Positions 1-11,649 of a DNA stretch of 64,000 nucleotides are shown here, piece by piece. The notes under the pieces were generated by a model that was given only the letters and a program-made list of their open reading frames with translations, did not search any database and was not told the DNA's origin. The translations under genes were made by a program, and so were the position numbers. Source of the stretch: Mytilus galloprovincialis (Eukaryota; Mollusca; Bivalvia; Mytilida; Mytilidae); assembly GCF_965363235.1 (NCBI RefSeq), contig NC_134844.1:53812872-53876871 (forward strand), read 5' to 3'. The stretch's first letter is position 1. Each line of letters opens with the position of its first letter.

Positions 1-80
1 ACTGAACCTACTCCTTTGCGTGTTTGAAAGTGATTTGCTTTTTTAACGTCACCTGAGATTAGCATGTCTCCAGAAAGCAG
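1..80 (-). CDS. Possible next exon of the hydrolase, cut by the window edge
   Basis: An open phase-0 minus-strand reading (LLSGDMLISGDVKKANHFQT) runs from an AAATGAG acceptor at 80 to the window edge. It is placed where the hydrolase must continue. The acceptor is poor and the stretch short, so this is tentative. Confidence 0.3.
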   Translation of the reverse strand, partial: MLSGDMLISGDVKKANHFQTRKGVGS

Positions 81-589
81 CTCATTTCTTTAGCAACGGA
101 ATATTTTGAGGTTTTTGTTCCTTTAAAATATCATTTTTTTTTTTACTTAATTTGGAAAATTGTATGCATGAATTCAGAGCTGCATTCACACATAAATATG
201 GTGTCGGGCTTTATGTACAAAGCTATGCCATACTGTTTTGGAGTTCCTAGTGTCATTTCCGTATACATGTAGTTGTCGACCTGTCCGTATCGCGTTCATG
301 ACTAACTACAGATGCTATTATCATTGAATACCACCCAAGGTATTCACTGATAGAATTTCATATCAGTTTTTCTTCGACTTAAATATGAGTTTTGAATGTA
401 CCCTAAATGAGTTGGTATCTCTATATTCCTATCTCTTTTATCTGATCTAAACATTTATAATTGTTCCTCGTAAATTGCAAATTGAGTGTTTGGTGGACAT
501 GTGGGATTTGAGGATAGGGGTTTTGGTAACTTTTAATACATGCACGTATTTTTGTGCAATCTAAAACGAAATTGTCAGTTTTCACTTAT

Positions 590-810
590 GCCACGTGTGG
601 AGCAAGATCTGCTTACCCTTCCGGAGCACCTGAGATTCCACCAGGTTTTGTTGGGGTTCGTGTTGCTTCGTCTTTAGGTTTATGTGTTGTGCTGTGTGTG
701 CTGTTAGTTGTCTGATTGTGTATTTCTTTTATAACCATGGTGTTGTCAGTTCATTTTCGATTTATGAGTTTGAATGTCCCTGTGGTATCTCTCGCCCTTC
801 TTTCATGGGT
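590..810 (+). repeat. Dispersed repeat family B, copy
   Basis: The stretch with GGGGTTCGTGTTGCTTCGTC, ACCATGGTGTTGTCAGTT and ATGAGTTTGAATGTCCCTGT recurs at 4395-4575. A short piece lies at 2590-2655, and inverted copies lie at 9230-9480 and 19850-19985. Short ORFs here are spurious. Confidence 0.8.
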
Positions 811-1373
811 ACGTTGGAACAAAGACATATCATCATTATACATACTTACGTAATTCAAGTCCTTGCATGTACGTTCTGGAGAATTGTCGGTTTGCGTTAT
901 TCCTAGCTTTTTCAAAATTGCATCTCTTCGGAACATCCTTGCATGTATCTGTAAAGGTATCTCATCAGAATCTATCTTTTCGACTGGCGTGTCCAGTTGT
1001 GAAAAAAGATATATCGTTACTTTTGAAATAGATTCGTTAAAGAGAGCCGGGTTAAATGCTGACTGATATGTGAAATAACTCTCTATCTGAAATTAATTTA
1101 TAAAAATATCAAGAACTTTATAGGTTAAACAACAACATTTTAAATGGATCATGCATCCCTAGTAGGATATTGTTCATTCTACTAGAGCTATATATAACTT
1201 TCTCCGTGCAACAACATATATGTAATTGCATTGCAAAACAATATAAAAAAGAACAAAACACGAAAACAAACATGACAACATTTCAAGCGATATTGCACTG
1301 CATTCATGTTACATGCATACCGGCAAATATTGTATGTCAAGATTTAGTAACACTATCGGATCTTGCTAATTGT

Positions 1374-1975
1374 TGAAGGCCGTGTGGTGATCTGTAGTTA
1401 TCAATTTCTATGTCATTTGATCTCTGATGAAGTGCTGTCTTATTGGCAATCATACCACATTTTTATTTATACAGGGAAAATGCCAATTCCCATCATTGAC
1501 CAGACTTATGTTGTACTGTTACATCACTGTCTCAGGTAAGAGGGAGGGTTGGGATCCTGCTAACATGTTTAACCTAGCCACATTCTATATATTTGTGCCT
1601 ATCTTATATATGTTATACATATTATTGTAATACCTTCTCTGTAACTATGTTTTTGGTTAATGAGAGTAAATTTCGTTTATTCATTCATCCCACTTGAAGT
1701 CCGGAGCCTGTATTTCAGTGATTGTCGTTTGTTTATGTGTTACATATTTGTTTTTCGTTCATGTTTTGTAAATAGATTAAGCCGTTAGTAATCGCGTTTG
1801 AAATGTTTTACATTATAATTTTGGGCCCATTTATAGCTGACTATGAGCTATGGGCTTTGCTCATTGTCACGGTTGAAGGTCGTACGGTGACCTATAGTTG
1901 TTAATTTTTCTGTCATTTAGTCTCTTGTGGAGAGTTGTCTCATTGGCAATACTACCATATCTTCTTTTTTATATT
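1374..1975 (-). repeat. Dispersed repeat family A, two adjacent reverse copies
   Basis: A partial copy (about 1374-1475) is followed by a longer one (about 1490-1975). Hallmarks read on the plus strand are GTACGGTGACCTATAGTTGT, GTCTCATTGGCAATACTACC and ATCTTCTTTTTTATAT. The same family occurs at 7430, 11033, 21598, 41611, 43118, 45590, 46645 and 47390. Confidence 0.85.
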
Positions 1976-2093
1976 TGAATATCAAGTGAATGTATCTGCT
2001 GGTCTAAAAATTTTAGTACAAAAGAGTATCCTTGTTATTTTAACTTCAATCGTAGAAACATTTGAGTATATGAAACACTCATAAAATACTTAC

Positions 2094-2189
2094 ATTAATC
2101 CGAGTTGAATCTGGACCAACAAGATCTGATAACCACATCTGTGATTGTTTAACCCAGTGAGACTTGTATTCTTTTGGGTCTATGGTTAT
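2094..2189 (-). CDS. Hydrolase exon 5 (probable)
   Basis: 96 nt, exactly 32 codons, starting after CCCATCAG and ending at a strong GTAAGT donor, phase 0 on both sides and open throughout (ITIDPKEYKSHW to GPDSTRIN). It was found outside any long ORF from the donor and the codon pattern. The polypyrimidine tract before the acceptor is weak. Confidence 0.6.
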
Positions 2190-5100
2190 CTGATGGGCTT
2201 TTAGTAACGGCTAAAATATACCATTTGGAATCTATTTAAGAATACCGTTTTCACTAATTCTACAGTGTGCATTGATACCTGTTCTTGACCGTTTGATAAC
2301 ATTTTATATAAAAAAAAAAAAAACACACTGAAACGAATGTTCGTCAATTTCATCCAGAAGATTGTACTCGGATTTTTCTATTGAATCATTACAGAAAAAC
2401 ATTCAACCACTCAACTCATTAGAAATATTTATCGACGCTCTATTGTTAGATTTTATCATCTATCTGCATCGAGTGGATAGATTACGGAATCAACATGATG
2501 GCATGGTAGAGTTTTCATATATAATCACCGAGACAATATTGGTTACCGTATATATGTAACATAATGAACCAATCCAGTTTGTTTTCTACTTACCGAGTGA
2601 GTTGACGGTCTTACGAGTTTGAATATCCCTTTAGTATGTTTCGTCTCTCTTTTTGTATGCACTTTTCATTGATAGCATTTTCATTTTTTTATGATATGTT
2701 AAGCATATCCTAGAGCTCCTCTTTTTCATCTACCAATACATATCAATTGCATTTGAATGACTGTGTAAAATACGATGCTTGAGATTTCTGTTTGTAGCCA
2801 GAATGACTTGTGTTTTATACCATATACCGGTATATACCGGTATCAAGTTTGAGTGTTTTTTTATGAGAAAAAAAATGCATTCCAAAAAAATTGATGATAA
2901 TAAGTTTTTAAATCATACCTCCAAAATTTTGCTTGTTTCAACAAAGTAATCATTCAAGGAGTCTAGAACAACTCTACCATTATCCCCTCCACAGTAGAGA
3001 AGGAATGTAGAAATTGGTTGCAGAATGTCTTGGAGTTGATTTTCATATTCTGTGTCTAATGTAATGTCCTGTAGAAGTAGATGGATAGGAAGTTGACCAT
3101 TACTGAATATTCCATGATTTACACCATCTAAAACTACCATTGGATAACGGTATTTTAGACTCGGTTCAGCTTTTATTTCTTGTAGATACTTTCTGTGGGA
3201 AAAACAAATTTGACAAAACGACGATTATTATAATAGAGTAAACGGTACTGAAAGTTATTTTCAACTTTCCAAATTGCGAAAAATATGTTTTCCTATTTTC
3301 TTTTTTCTTTAAAAAAATTAAATTCATTTGATATTTTTTTATCACTTTCAAATTGAGATGTGTAATCACAAAATTAATACCTTGATAATAAAATTGAAAA
3401 CAACATGTTTAATAATTTCATGCATCCCGGAAGCGATTTTCTGGATTTACCTCAATCAAAGACTCCGTCCAAAATATTTGAAAGCCGCATATTTATAAGT
3501 ACCAATACAGATGAATAATAACAAATAAATAAAAAAAAATAAGTGCAAAAAACACAAAAACAGTAAATGGCGTCCAATCGTGCTGATTGTCGCAGTCACA
3601 AACACCCGATTTGTCTTATAGAACTAAAAGCATTTCATGCGCGAAAACGAACTATTTATTAGGGTAACCTAAATATTTGGGATATTTAATTTCTGATTAA
3701 TGTATTTCTCTTCCGCCGGTACTCTATTATATTATCATAAATATAAAGGAAAATTATTATGTAAATTCTATGGAATGTCTTTCGAAAAAACAAAATAGAA
3801 AAGAAACACGTTTTTAATTAAATATTATGTAATTTTTTACACATACCACGTACGAATACAACATGAAATTTAACAAGAACACGCTTTCGAAAGCGATAAA
3901 ATATTTTTGATATATTAGTTATGTATGATTTATCTATTTCCCCTTCGTTTCATCTCCAAGGAACTAACATCAGAGCTCAAAGACATGAAGACGACTTAAA
4001 AAGCATTTTAAAAATCTTGTGACTGTGCATGCATACTTTGTTTTCCCAAAATGTTATAAATCATGTCGTAGGATGTTTTTCTTACAAACATCGCGCTTAA
4101 AAATACCGTTGGAAAAACTCTTTGCGTTAAAGATATTTTAAAGTGTGCAATTTTGAATTAATCGCTCTCACAGAAAAGATTACAAGATATTGTATTATTG
4201 GGTACTATATTCATGGTTCCAAAAACTCTTGTAAAACAATATATCAGAGGACAGTACCTCATTCATTCTTTGGATTGAATACGCGATAGACCAGAAATAC
4301 ACAAGCATATAGTAGTGCTTACCTTTAATCAGGTAAGGAATGGCATAGGTATTTTTCAACGTATTGTATTATCTATTATCGAAGTTTGAAATTCCCAACC
4401 TGAGATCACCCCAAAATTTTGGTGGGGTTCTTGTTGCTAAGTCTTTAGTTTTCTATGATGTGTCATGTGTACTATTATTTGTCTGTTTGTCTTCTTCATA
4501 TTAGGCCATGGCATTGTCAGTTTATTTTCGATCTATGAGTTTGATTGTCCCTCTGGTATCTTTCGCCCCTCTTTTGAAACAGATTTTGTAACTGTGTTAA
4601 CGGAAAAAAATCATAAGACCTACTTCAGCCACTTCAATAACCCTTTTACAGTTGGGTTATATTGGGTTTCTTGATTTACTCACTTGTAAACATTGGCTTG
4701 TGTTGTTATTTTTGTTAATCCGTCTAAATTCCCAATAACAGTCATCGTAGGTACATTCAGCTGCATAAATTTCTGGTCTGACATAACGTGGGTCCCAAGT
4801 AGTATAATTCCACTTACAACATCTGGGTATTCTGACACAAACTGCTGAATTAACGATCCTAAAGTGAGAGAAAAACATGGTGTTGCAGTATCAAAACAGA
4901 TCAAAACTTTAACGTGATTGCAACATAAGTTGACTGCACGAAGCAACATCTGATGGACGAAATATTGAAACTCCAAAGGACACAACCAGATCTGCAAACA
5001 AAACTTTAAATTGTCATTTACGACCATTTCAGTGGTTAAAATATAGCTTTTGCGATCCGGGGGGGGGGGGGGGAGTAAATATAAGTAAAATATACACACA

Positions 5101-8100
5101 AGGTATAAATGAACTTAAATACAAGCGTTGCTATGTTGATTTGTTTGAGCTTTTGATTTTGTCATTTGATGAGGGACTTTCCGTTTTGAATTTTCCTCGG
5201 AGTTCAGTATCTTTGAAATGCTAGCAATTAATGACGTTTTGTTGTTTTAGTGATGTCATGACGAATTCAATTTCCAAATTGGGATTCTGTGATTGACCCT
5301 TGAATGCTAATAGTTACATTACATAAGGATTTTGCCAAATACTCTGAACTTGAATTGCGAATTCAGTTATCAAAATGGGATATCGGTTACAATTTTTAAC
5401 GTTAGATATACCAGACTGTCCATGTCCACCAAGAACTATTTGTAATTTTCCACTGGTCTTCTTTAAACGATACACCTCTGTGTTGATACTATCGACCAGT
5501 CGTAAAACGTCTGTAACCTCATAATGTGTTCCCCTTTTGTTTTCAATTATACCTATCCATAATTGTGATGGACAGAATGCCTGAAGAGCGGTGCCTACAA
5601 AGATATAACTAAAAGTATTGACCACAGATGCATGTTCGAACATCAAGTACAAATATCAAAACCACAGTAAAGGAGCTACCATTATATATCTATATATATA
5701 TATATGGGAGGATTTTGTTCTGCTTTTATTTAGTTGTAATCTCTGTCCTGTCTGTTTTCACTCTATTCTGCCTTCATTTTTTAATAGTTTATCCTGACTT
5801 TTGTTTTACATAAATTGTCTTCCTACCTTTTTTGCGAAGTATTTCATTCAGCCTATTTCATCCTAGCCTGAACCAACGTTTGTAATACCCCTGCTCCAAA
5901 CAAGAGGAGTTATGCTGTTTTTTCGCTGTTTGTCCAAATCACAAATTTCTAGCGAATTTTGCCGAAGCATCTACCAATTATTTCTTCTTAATATTAATTA
6001 GTATAAGCTTAAGCTATTTCAGGTGACATTATGGTATTTGGGTTCTTCACATGCATGCGATATTATTAGTAACATTGTGCTAGTGACCTAATATGATATA
6101 CTAGTATAAGGAGTTAGTAAATTTTATATCGGACAAGAGCTCCTATGATATTATACTGGATTGTTTTAACATAAAGTCACCAAATGGCCGCCATTTGAAA
6201 TAATGTTGATGCTTTCAGTGACAATAGGATAACGTCAATAATACTGGTATTTAAACATTATATAACAAGTGTTGTCATCTACATATATATAACTACCATT
6301 GTACAAATTAATCAAATGTACAGATATAAATTAAATATACTCAAGACATATATGAACCCAAAGAATATTTGTTCACAGGATATATGATTTCATATATACA
6401 CCTTGTCCTGGTAACCAATCAAAATTCAGGATTAGCTTGGATATATCATTCCAGTGTAATATCCATCATTTTTGCATTTCCTATTAGTCGCATATCGATA
6501 TGTGTGTTCTTTACATTGATGCATGAAAAAATAAACCGTTGCATGGGTTTCCTGTTTAAATGGTTTTACACTAGTATTTGTTGTGGCCCTTTATAACTGG
6601 CTGTTCGGTGTGAGCCAAGGCTCCATGTTAAAGGCCGTACTTTGACCACTATAATGGTTTAATTTTATAAATTAGGACTTGTGAAATGGATGGAGAGTTG
6701 TCTCATTGGCACTCATACCACAACTTCTAATAAATAATTTGCCCATTATTTTCTTCCAAAAATGTCTGTACCAAGTCAATGATAATACTTTTGTTTTTTC
6801 AATCCTTCCGTTGGTTGATTACGTTTGATTTTTCCAGCTTTCCCCCTATATAAATTTGGTTATACCCTGGAGTTTGGTATTTATGGTATACTTTATTTTT
6901 TTTCTCCAATGGCAGATATTTGATCGGACTATTCATAACGAACTTCTATTCTTAAATATTATTACGATTTGCTTATGATGGTTCGGTGTCTTCCCGATTG
7001 TCCCACTTTTTGAAATTACAGGTAAAAAAGTAATGAAATTTTGTGGGACAATCGGGAATATGTTTGTGGGACAATTGGGAAGTTTAAATGTGGGACAATT
7101 GGGAAATGTTTTGATAGTGATCATTTTGTTTTTATAATGTATAGCAGTTAATTACAGGTTACTAATCCATGTAACTTATAAAATATTAAGAGAAAAAAAA
7201 ACTGATAATATTTACATATTTTAGTCTTAGATGCATAATTTAAAAAAATAGTTATTATTGGCTTTGAACTAGCTAGCTGTCAGAAAATGCGAGTATTCTC
7301 AGATCTGTACTTAATGTCTTTGTTCTATTAGTAGCCGTCCACGTCCACTCTGTATTTTGGTTACATGCATTACTGTGTGTACACATCTGAAGAGATGTGC
7401 CCTTTTCAACTGAGTTTTATAGTTAATTCTTATGTTGTACTGTTTTAACACTGTTGTGGTTTATTGGGAGGGTCTGGGCCTTCAAATAAGTTTAACTCCG
7501 CTACAATCTATATTTGCTTGTCCTAAGTCAGGTGCCTGTAATTTGGTAGTTGTAGTTTGTTGCTGTGTAAAATATTTGTTTTTCGTTCATTATTTAGTAC
7601 ATAATTTAGGTCGTTAGTTTTTCTCGTTTGAATAGTTTTACATTTTTCATATCAGTGCCTTTTAAAGCTTACAATGCGGTATGGGCTCTGCTCATTATTG
7701 ACGGCCGTATGGTGACCTATAATTGTTAATTTCTGTGTCATTTAGTCTCTGATGGAGAGTTGTCTCATTCGAAATCATACCACATCTTCTTTTTTATATA
7801 GTTGGTGATGAGTCTTGTTGATTGCACGTTATGGCAAAGACAATAGGAATATTGGTAAAACAATCTCTAATATGATGATTATTTGAAAGACAAATCTGGT
7901 ACAAATCTAGACGACAGCTTCGTTATCAATAAAGAAAGTTGTTGCATGGTTGCATGTTTTAGAAATGTCCTCTGACTTCTCTAGTAAAATTGAAAAGGTA
8001 CTAGTGGAAACATTTCCCCATCAACAATTTGCATAAAGGCAGGAACATATACATTGACTGTTAGATATACTGTTCCAAGATAGAGAGTAGAATGTAAATG

Positions 8101-11100
8101 AGTGTAAACCTTTTTAAATTGCATGCAATACTTTTATATTTATTTGAAAACTTTACAGAGAAAATGTTATTAAAATAAATTAATGGTATTGGCAATTGTT
8201 TTATAAATAACGTAACATTGTAGATATATTTCATAAATCAGAGATATGATATTAGTGTTTTTATCTAATGATTTGAAAAAAGCATTTTTTTTTTATATTC
8301 TTTTATAAAATTAATATTTTATAGTTTTATAAAAAAGAATATTTTATATCTTATAAAATTCACATTTAATGTGCAATAATTAATTCTTGTTTATTTAGCA
8401 AAACAAGCAACAGTTACCTTGTTTATCTAAGAACATTTTACTTAATAAAATAATGTGGGACAATCAGAACTTTTCATGTGGGACAATCAGAACTCCAAAA
8501 TTTTAAAAAGTGGGACAATCGGGAATAAACCGATGGTTCCTTATCCCATAAGTTTTTTGTTTGTTTTGGTAATGTTATAATACCAGGAAGGGTTAAGCAA
8601 TCTATAAAAATATAATATTTCTTTCATTATCAAATTTCATTACCAAATTAATGACACGCAATAACGTAATTAAACCCTTTAAACTACGTTCAGTTTTTCG
8701 GTATTCTGGCATTTGGAGTGTACTGCTTGTCAAGTTGTTTTTGTTGTTTAACAATGACCGTCATGCCTGCTGTTTGTTTGATTTTAGTTGTTTTAGTAAT
8801 GGATTGCTATGGTCATAAGGCGGATTCTGCATCGTATACTCATAAAAATTGGTATGTATATATGTTATCGTGTTCTACACCCATATATAGATAGGATTAA
8901 AAAATAGCTTTAATTTCGATATAAAAATGTTGACTCTGTGGCCGTTTTGCATTGGTTTTCCAGTTGTGTTGATTCACGCGCCACTGACGAGTCTAATGCA
9001 ACCGAAAATTATGTATTGGATACCAAATTTCAAGCGGTTTAATAGTTCAGTGAATTTTTTTGGTTATAATTCAAAACAAACAACAGCAACAAAACATTTG
9101 CATTATAAACTTAATTATCTAATTATTTAAATGGAGCCGAGCGTAGAAAATTGATTGAAAATGAACGAATAACTTAACTAATACATAAGTCATTTTTTTT
9201 TTATAAATTATATAAGCGCGATAAAGATCATGAAGAGAGGCGAAAGATACCAAAGGGATGTTCAATTTCACCAAGTCGATACGAACTAACTATGCCATGG
9301 CAAGAATAAAAAAAAATCACGAACCCCATCAAAAACCAGAGTGATCTAAAGTGCTTCGGAAGGGTTGATCCTGCTTCACTTGTGACACCCGTTCTGTGTC
9401 TCATGCAAGTAAATTCGCGGTGATAAGACTCATTTGGTAGGCCACATTCGAGGAAAGAGGACGGGATTGTGGTTACAGCAACTGTAACATATCCGTTATT
9501 TTCTGTGAAACAGATATTCAATAACGATCAACCAATTCATGCATAATTGCGTCTGTAAATTTTCGAGCGAATTATTTCAACTTCAGCACTGACTTAGCTT
9601 TTTTGTTTTAAGATACCATACCAAATTTTAGAATTGATTGATTGATAAAATTGATATCCATTATTTAGTTACCCTGTTATTTCAATACTATATTCAGTTT
9701 CTTGTTTGATCTTTCATGTGTTTTTCGTTAAACAGAAAACGCCAGTTTTGAAAATCTTCATAGCATGTTCATGAAAATCAATGGAACAGAAAAAGGTAAA
9801 ACTATTTACTTTATTATACTGAAGATATGTGTACTTGAAAATTTTATTATATGATACAACTTTTTAGATAGGGATAGGTACACATGCTTTATTCACAATT
9901 AAACCGTATGCGGCTGTGTTTTTCAATTTAATCTGTGAGTGCACATTACATCAAACTTTCAAAATTCAATACAATACTTGTCTTCTTCCTGTAAATTTAC
10001 ATATGGATATATGATTCCATCGTCGGGGTTCGAAATCATTATGTTGGGATATCGAGACAACACCGCCTGCACTGTGTCCGGTGCTCTAGAACGGCAACCC
10101 AGACTGAATATATATATACAGGCATACCATGATACATGGACACATAATCCAATTGAATAATTTCATAATAATTTCCTAACTCTCTGAAAACATAATTTTC
10201 CTAATGTCCGTTATTTTTAAACCTATGTCGTGTTTTTTTTTTATTCATTCATTACACAACTATGAATATGATGAAAACAAATAATTTCAAATCTTTTCTT
10301 ATTTGACTTTCCAATCTTTTTTTATTTTTTTACAGGTTTGAGAAAACATAACAAAGTATTTTCAGCCTTTGCAGCTTCTTTAACCGCGTCAAAGATTTTG
10401 GGAACTGGTGAAGTCGTAAAGTTTAACAAAGTTTGGACGAACGTCAATAATGATTATGATCCGAATACTGGAGTATACACAGCTCCAGAACCAGGGGTGT
10501 ACCAATTCTCATGTTCCGTTATGGCACAAAACAATAAACAACTTCGAGTTTACCTGTGGAAAAATAACGAAAGGACAGTCGCTATTCATGCTGGTTATGC
10601 GAGTTATAATATGGGAACTCTAAATATGATATTAGATCTTGTGAAAGGTGACAAAGTATACATTAAACAACAAGTTGAGAAACAGACATACATCTACAGT
10701 GAATCTGCAAGCAACTTCAACATGTTTTCTGGATATCTAATTCGTTGAATAGTATAAGAATAAAGGTTTAACAAAATTAAACAATATTTTCATTATTTTC
10801 TTTTAAAATTGTCAATTGGACAGATACTAATGGTTATAAGCGCTTAAATTGCAACATTTCGGAGGCTTCATAGACTTCTTTATATTTTCAAAAGTGTTAA
10901 TCTAGACGTTGCGATTGATTTATTACCAGTAGAACAATAAATATTCTGTATTATAAAACTGATTTTATGTTTTCATGACAAAAATCATGATAATTGACTC
11001 CAAGGAAATATTGATTTTCATTTTCTACATTATGCGGTATGGTTTTTTTCTCATTGCTGAAAGCCTTACGGTGACCTGTAATTGCTTATATATATATATT

Positions 11101-11618
11101 TGTCATTTGGCCTAACCATTGGTGCATATGAACGGCGTTCTATGAATAAAAATAGTTGTGTTTTGAATAAAAAAAGTTGTGTTCAATGTAAAAGAGCATA
11201 TATATCCTAAATAGCTCACTCACGCCAAATAATAAACATTATAAGCTTTCTTATGATTTTCGGATATTTTACATTTAACTAAAAGGAAAACGGAGCCGCG
11301 TATTTTGGACGTTTAGTAAGCAATTATTAATCAATCGCACTTGAATTAGATATAAACTTTCAACTGTATTTTTAAACACGACGTAAAAAGAAAGAAAAAT
11401 AACATTGTAAACTATCTCAATTGTTTTGTTTCATTACACTTTATAAATTAGAAATATAAATCATATTTACCTAGGGGTTTGTAAGCTTCAGCTGGAACAT
11501 CTTCCTCGGGAAATAAAATGAATAGGACGGCGTCAGCTCCATGTTTCTTTGCTGTCAGAATTCGATGGCTGACGACAAAAGGCAGAATTGTTCCAAACAC
11601 TAAGAGTATGAATTGCAT
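2094..11618 (-). CDS. Secreted alpha/beta-hydrolase-like protein, spliced gene (exons listed separately; 3' end incomplete)
   Basis: Five minus-strand exons join in consistent phase: 11471-11618, 5412-5594, 4684-4858, 2919-3192 and 2094-2189 (876 nt, 292 codons). Residues 1 to about 18 form a signal peptide (MQFILLVFGTILPFVVSH). The joined product reads like an alpha/beta hydrolase: an early strand and loop (ADAVLFILFPEED), the AEAYKPLG helix start, LWIGIIENK, the nucleophile-elbow region GGHGQSG, then SGIILLGTHV, the acid-loop motif GNLDGLTK and the histidine-loop motif DGVNHGIF. The Asp and His of the triad are therefore visible, but the usual GHSxGG elbow reads GHGQSG, so the expected Ser is Gly. 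This suggests an altered or inactive enzyme; substrate unknown. Intron 1 (about 5.9 kb) holds the C1q gene on the other strand. A further exon probably lies at or beyond the left edge. Fold assignment is fairly sure; function is not. Confidence 0.75.
2919..3192 (-). CDS. Hydrolase exon 4 (histidine loop)
   Basis: 274 nt, acceptor TTCCCACAG, donor GTATGA, phase 2 in and phase 0 out. It encodes KYLQEIKAEPSLKYRYPMVV and then LDGVNHGIFSNGQLP. The His in GVNHG fits the catalytic histidine loop. The remainder, with NYDF-like acidic and hydrophobic residues, has no recognised motif. Confidence 0.75.
4395..4575 (+). repeat. Dispersed repeat family B, copy in hydrolase intron
   Basis: Same motifs as at 590-810 (GGTGGGGTTCTTGTTGCTAA, GAGTTTGATTGTCCCTCTGG). 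It lies just downstream of exon 3 in the transcript direction. Confidence 0.8.
4684..4858 (-). CDS. Hydrolase exon 3 (acid loop)
   Basis: 175 nt, acceptor CACTTTAG, donor GTGAGT, phase 1 in and phase 2 out. It encodes LIQQFVSEYPDVVSGIILLG followed by PTMTVIGNLDGLTK. The Asp in GNLDG fits the catalytic acid after a late beta strand. Confidence 0.8.
5058..5075 (+). repeat. Poly-G tract
   Basis: A homopolymer of about 15 G in intron 2 of the hydrolase. Several such tracts occur in the window, often inside small foldback elements. Confidence 0.9.
5148..5215 (+). repeat. Dispersed repeat family D fragment
   Basis: GAGCTTTTGATTTTGTCATT followed by GGGACTTTCCGTTTTGAATT is closely matched at 13330-13400, where a diverged copy continues further. 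Confidence 0.65.
5412..5594 (-). CDS. Hydrolase exon 2 (nucleophile-elbow region)
   Basis: 183 nt between a TTTGTAG acceptor and a GTATAT donor, phase 1 in and out. It encodes LWIGIIENKRG near the start and IVLGGHGQS at the end. The last residues form the elbow that normally carries the catalytic Ser (GHSxGG); here that position is Gly. Confidence 0.8.
6575..6735 (-). repeat. Dispersed repeat, family A relative
   Basis: Contains GGAGAGTTGTCTCATTGGCA and the flank GGCCCTTTATAACTGGCTGT. A close inverted counterpart is at 20705-20870. It resembles family A at the GTCTCATTGGC end and differs elsewhere. Confidence 0.7.
6977..8539. mobile_element. Non-autonomous DNA transposon with subterminal GTGGGACAAT repeats
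   Basis: The left end carries TTCCCGATTGTCCCACTTTTT and the right end its reverse complement, giving imperfect terminal inverted repeats of about 35-40 bp. CTTAT flanks both ends (6972-6976 and 8540-8544) as a probable 5-bp target duplication. Copies of GTGGGACAATCGGGAA and variants cluster near both ends (three forward copies at about 7050-7110, three at 8455-8525). No transposase ORF is present. A family A repeat is inserted at about 7425-7800. The superfamily is not clear. Confidence 0.7.
7425..7800 (-). repeat. Family A repeat nested in the GTGGGACAAT element
   Basis: Shares TGCGGTATGGGCTCTGCTCA, GTATGGTGACCTATAATTGT and GGAGAGTTGTCTCATTCGAA with the other copies. Its position inside the element means it inserted later. 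Confidence 0.8.
8754..8851 (+). CDS. C1q gene exon 1 (signal peptide)
   Basis: 98 nt from the ATG at 8754 to a GTATGT donor, phase 2. It encodes a hydrophobic leader ending at MDCYG, then a polar stretch. Confidence 0.75.
8754..10748 (+). CDS. Secreted C1q-domain protein, three exons
   Basis: Exons 8754-8851, 9746-9795 and 10336-10748 join in frame to 186 residues. Residues 1-20 are a signal peptide (start MTVMPAVCLILVVLV). A short linker with an N-glycosylation site (NGT, residues 45-47) leads into one C1q domain at about 57-186. The domain shows VFSAFAASL at its start, GVYTAPEPGVYQF at 95-107 and the closing strand FSGYLIR. There is no collagen stalk, so it is a C1q-domain-containing protein of the type abundant in bivalves, where they serve as secreted pattern-recognition lectins in haemolymph; that role is inferred from the family. 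Exon 2 uses the acceptor at 9745; the nearer AG at 9735 would create a stop. A polyadenylation signal follows at 10759. The gene lies antisense within intron 1 of the hydrolase gene. Confidence 0.85.
9230..9480 (-). repeat. Dispersed repeat family B, inverted copy in C1q intron 1
   Basis: AAGATACCAAAGGGATGTTC and AACTATGCCATGGCAAGAAT are the reverse complement of family B motifs at 590-810. Confidence 0.75.
9746..9795 (+). CDS. C1q gene exon 2 (linker)
   Basis: 50 nt between acceptor GCCAG and donor GTAAAA, encoding FENLHSMFMKINGTEK. The phase matches both neighbours. Confidence 0.65.
10336..10748 (+). CDS. C1q gene exon 3 (C1q domain)
   Basis: Acceptor TTTTTTACAG, then an open frame to TGA at 10746-10748. 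It encodes the entire C1q domain. Confidence 0.9.
10759..10764 (+). terminator. Polyadenylation signal of the C1q gene
   Basis: AATAAA 11 bp after the stop codon. Confidence 0.65.
11033..11112 (-). repeat. Family A repeat fragment
   Basis: ATGCGGTATGGTTTTTTTCT and CTTACGGTGACCTGTAATTG match the family A core. Confidence 0.7.
11471..11618 (-). CDS. Hydrolase exon 1 (signal peptide)
   Basis: 148 nt, 49 codons plus 1 nt. The start at 11618 (second in-frame ATG) was chosen because it begins a clean hydrophobic signal peptide; an ATG at 11642 would add eight residues. The exon ends at a CTAG|GTAAAT donor in phase 1. Joined to exon 2 it gives AEAYKPLGTALQAF, as expected near the start of an alpha/beta-hydrolase fold. 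Confidence 0.75.
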
Positions 11619-11649
11619 TTTATTTATTATATATAATATCACATTTTTC

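Noticed and set aside
9736-9745. Alternative acceptor for C1q exon 2 at 9735
   Set aside because: Joining exon 1 there creates an immediate TGA; the acceptor at 9745 keeps the frame.
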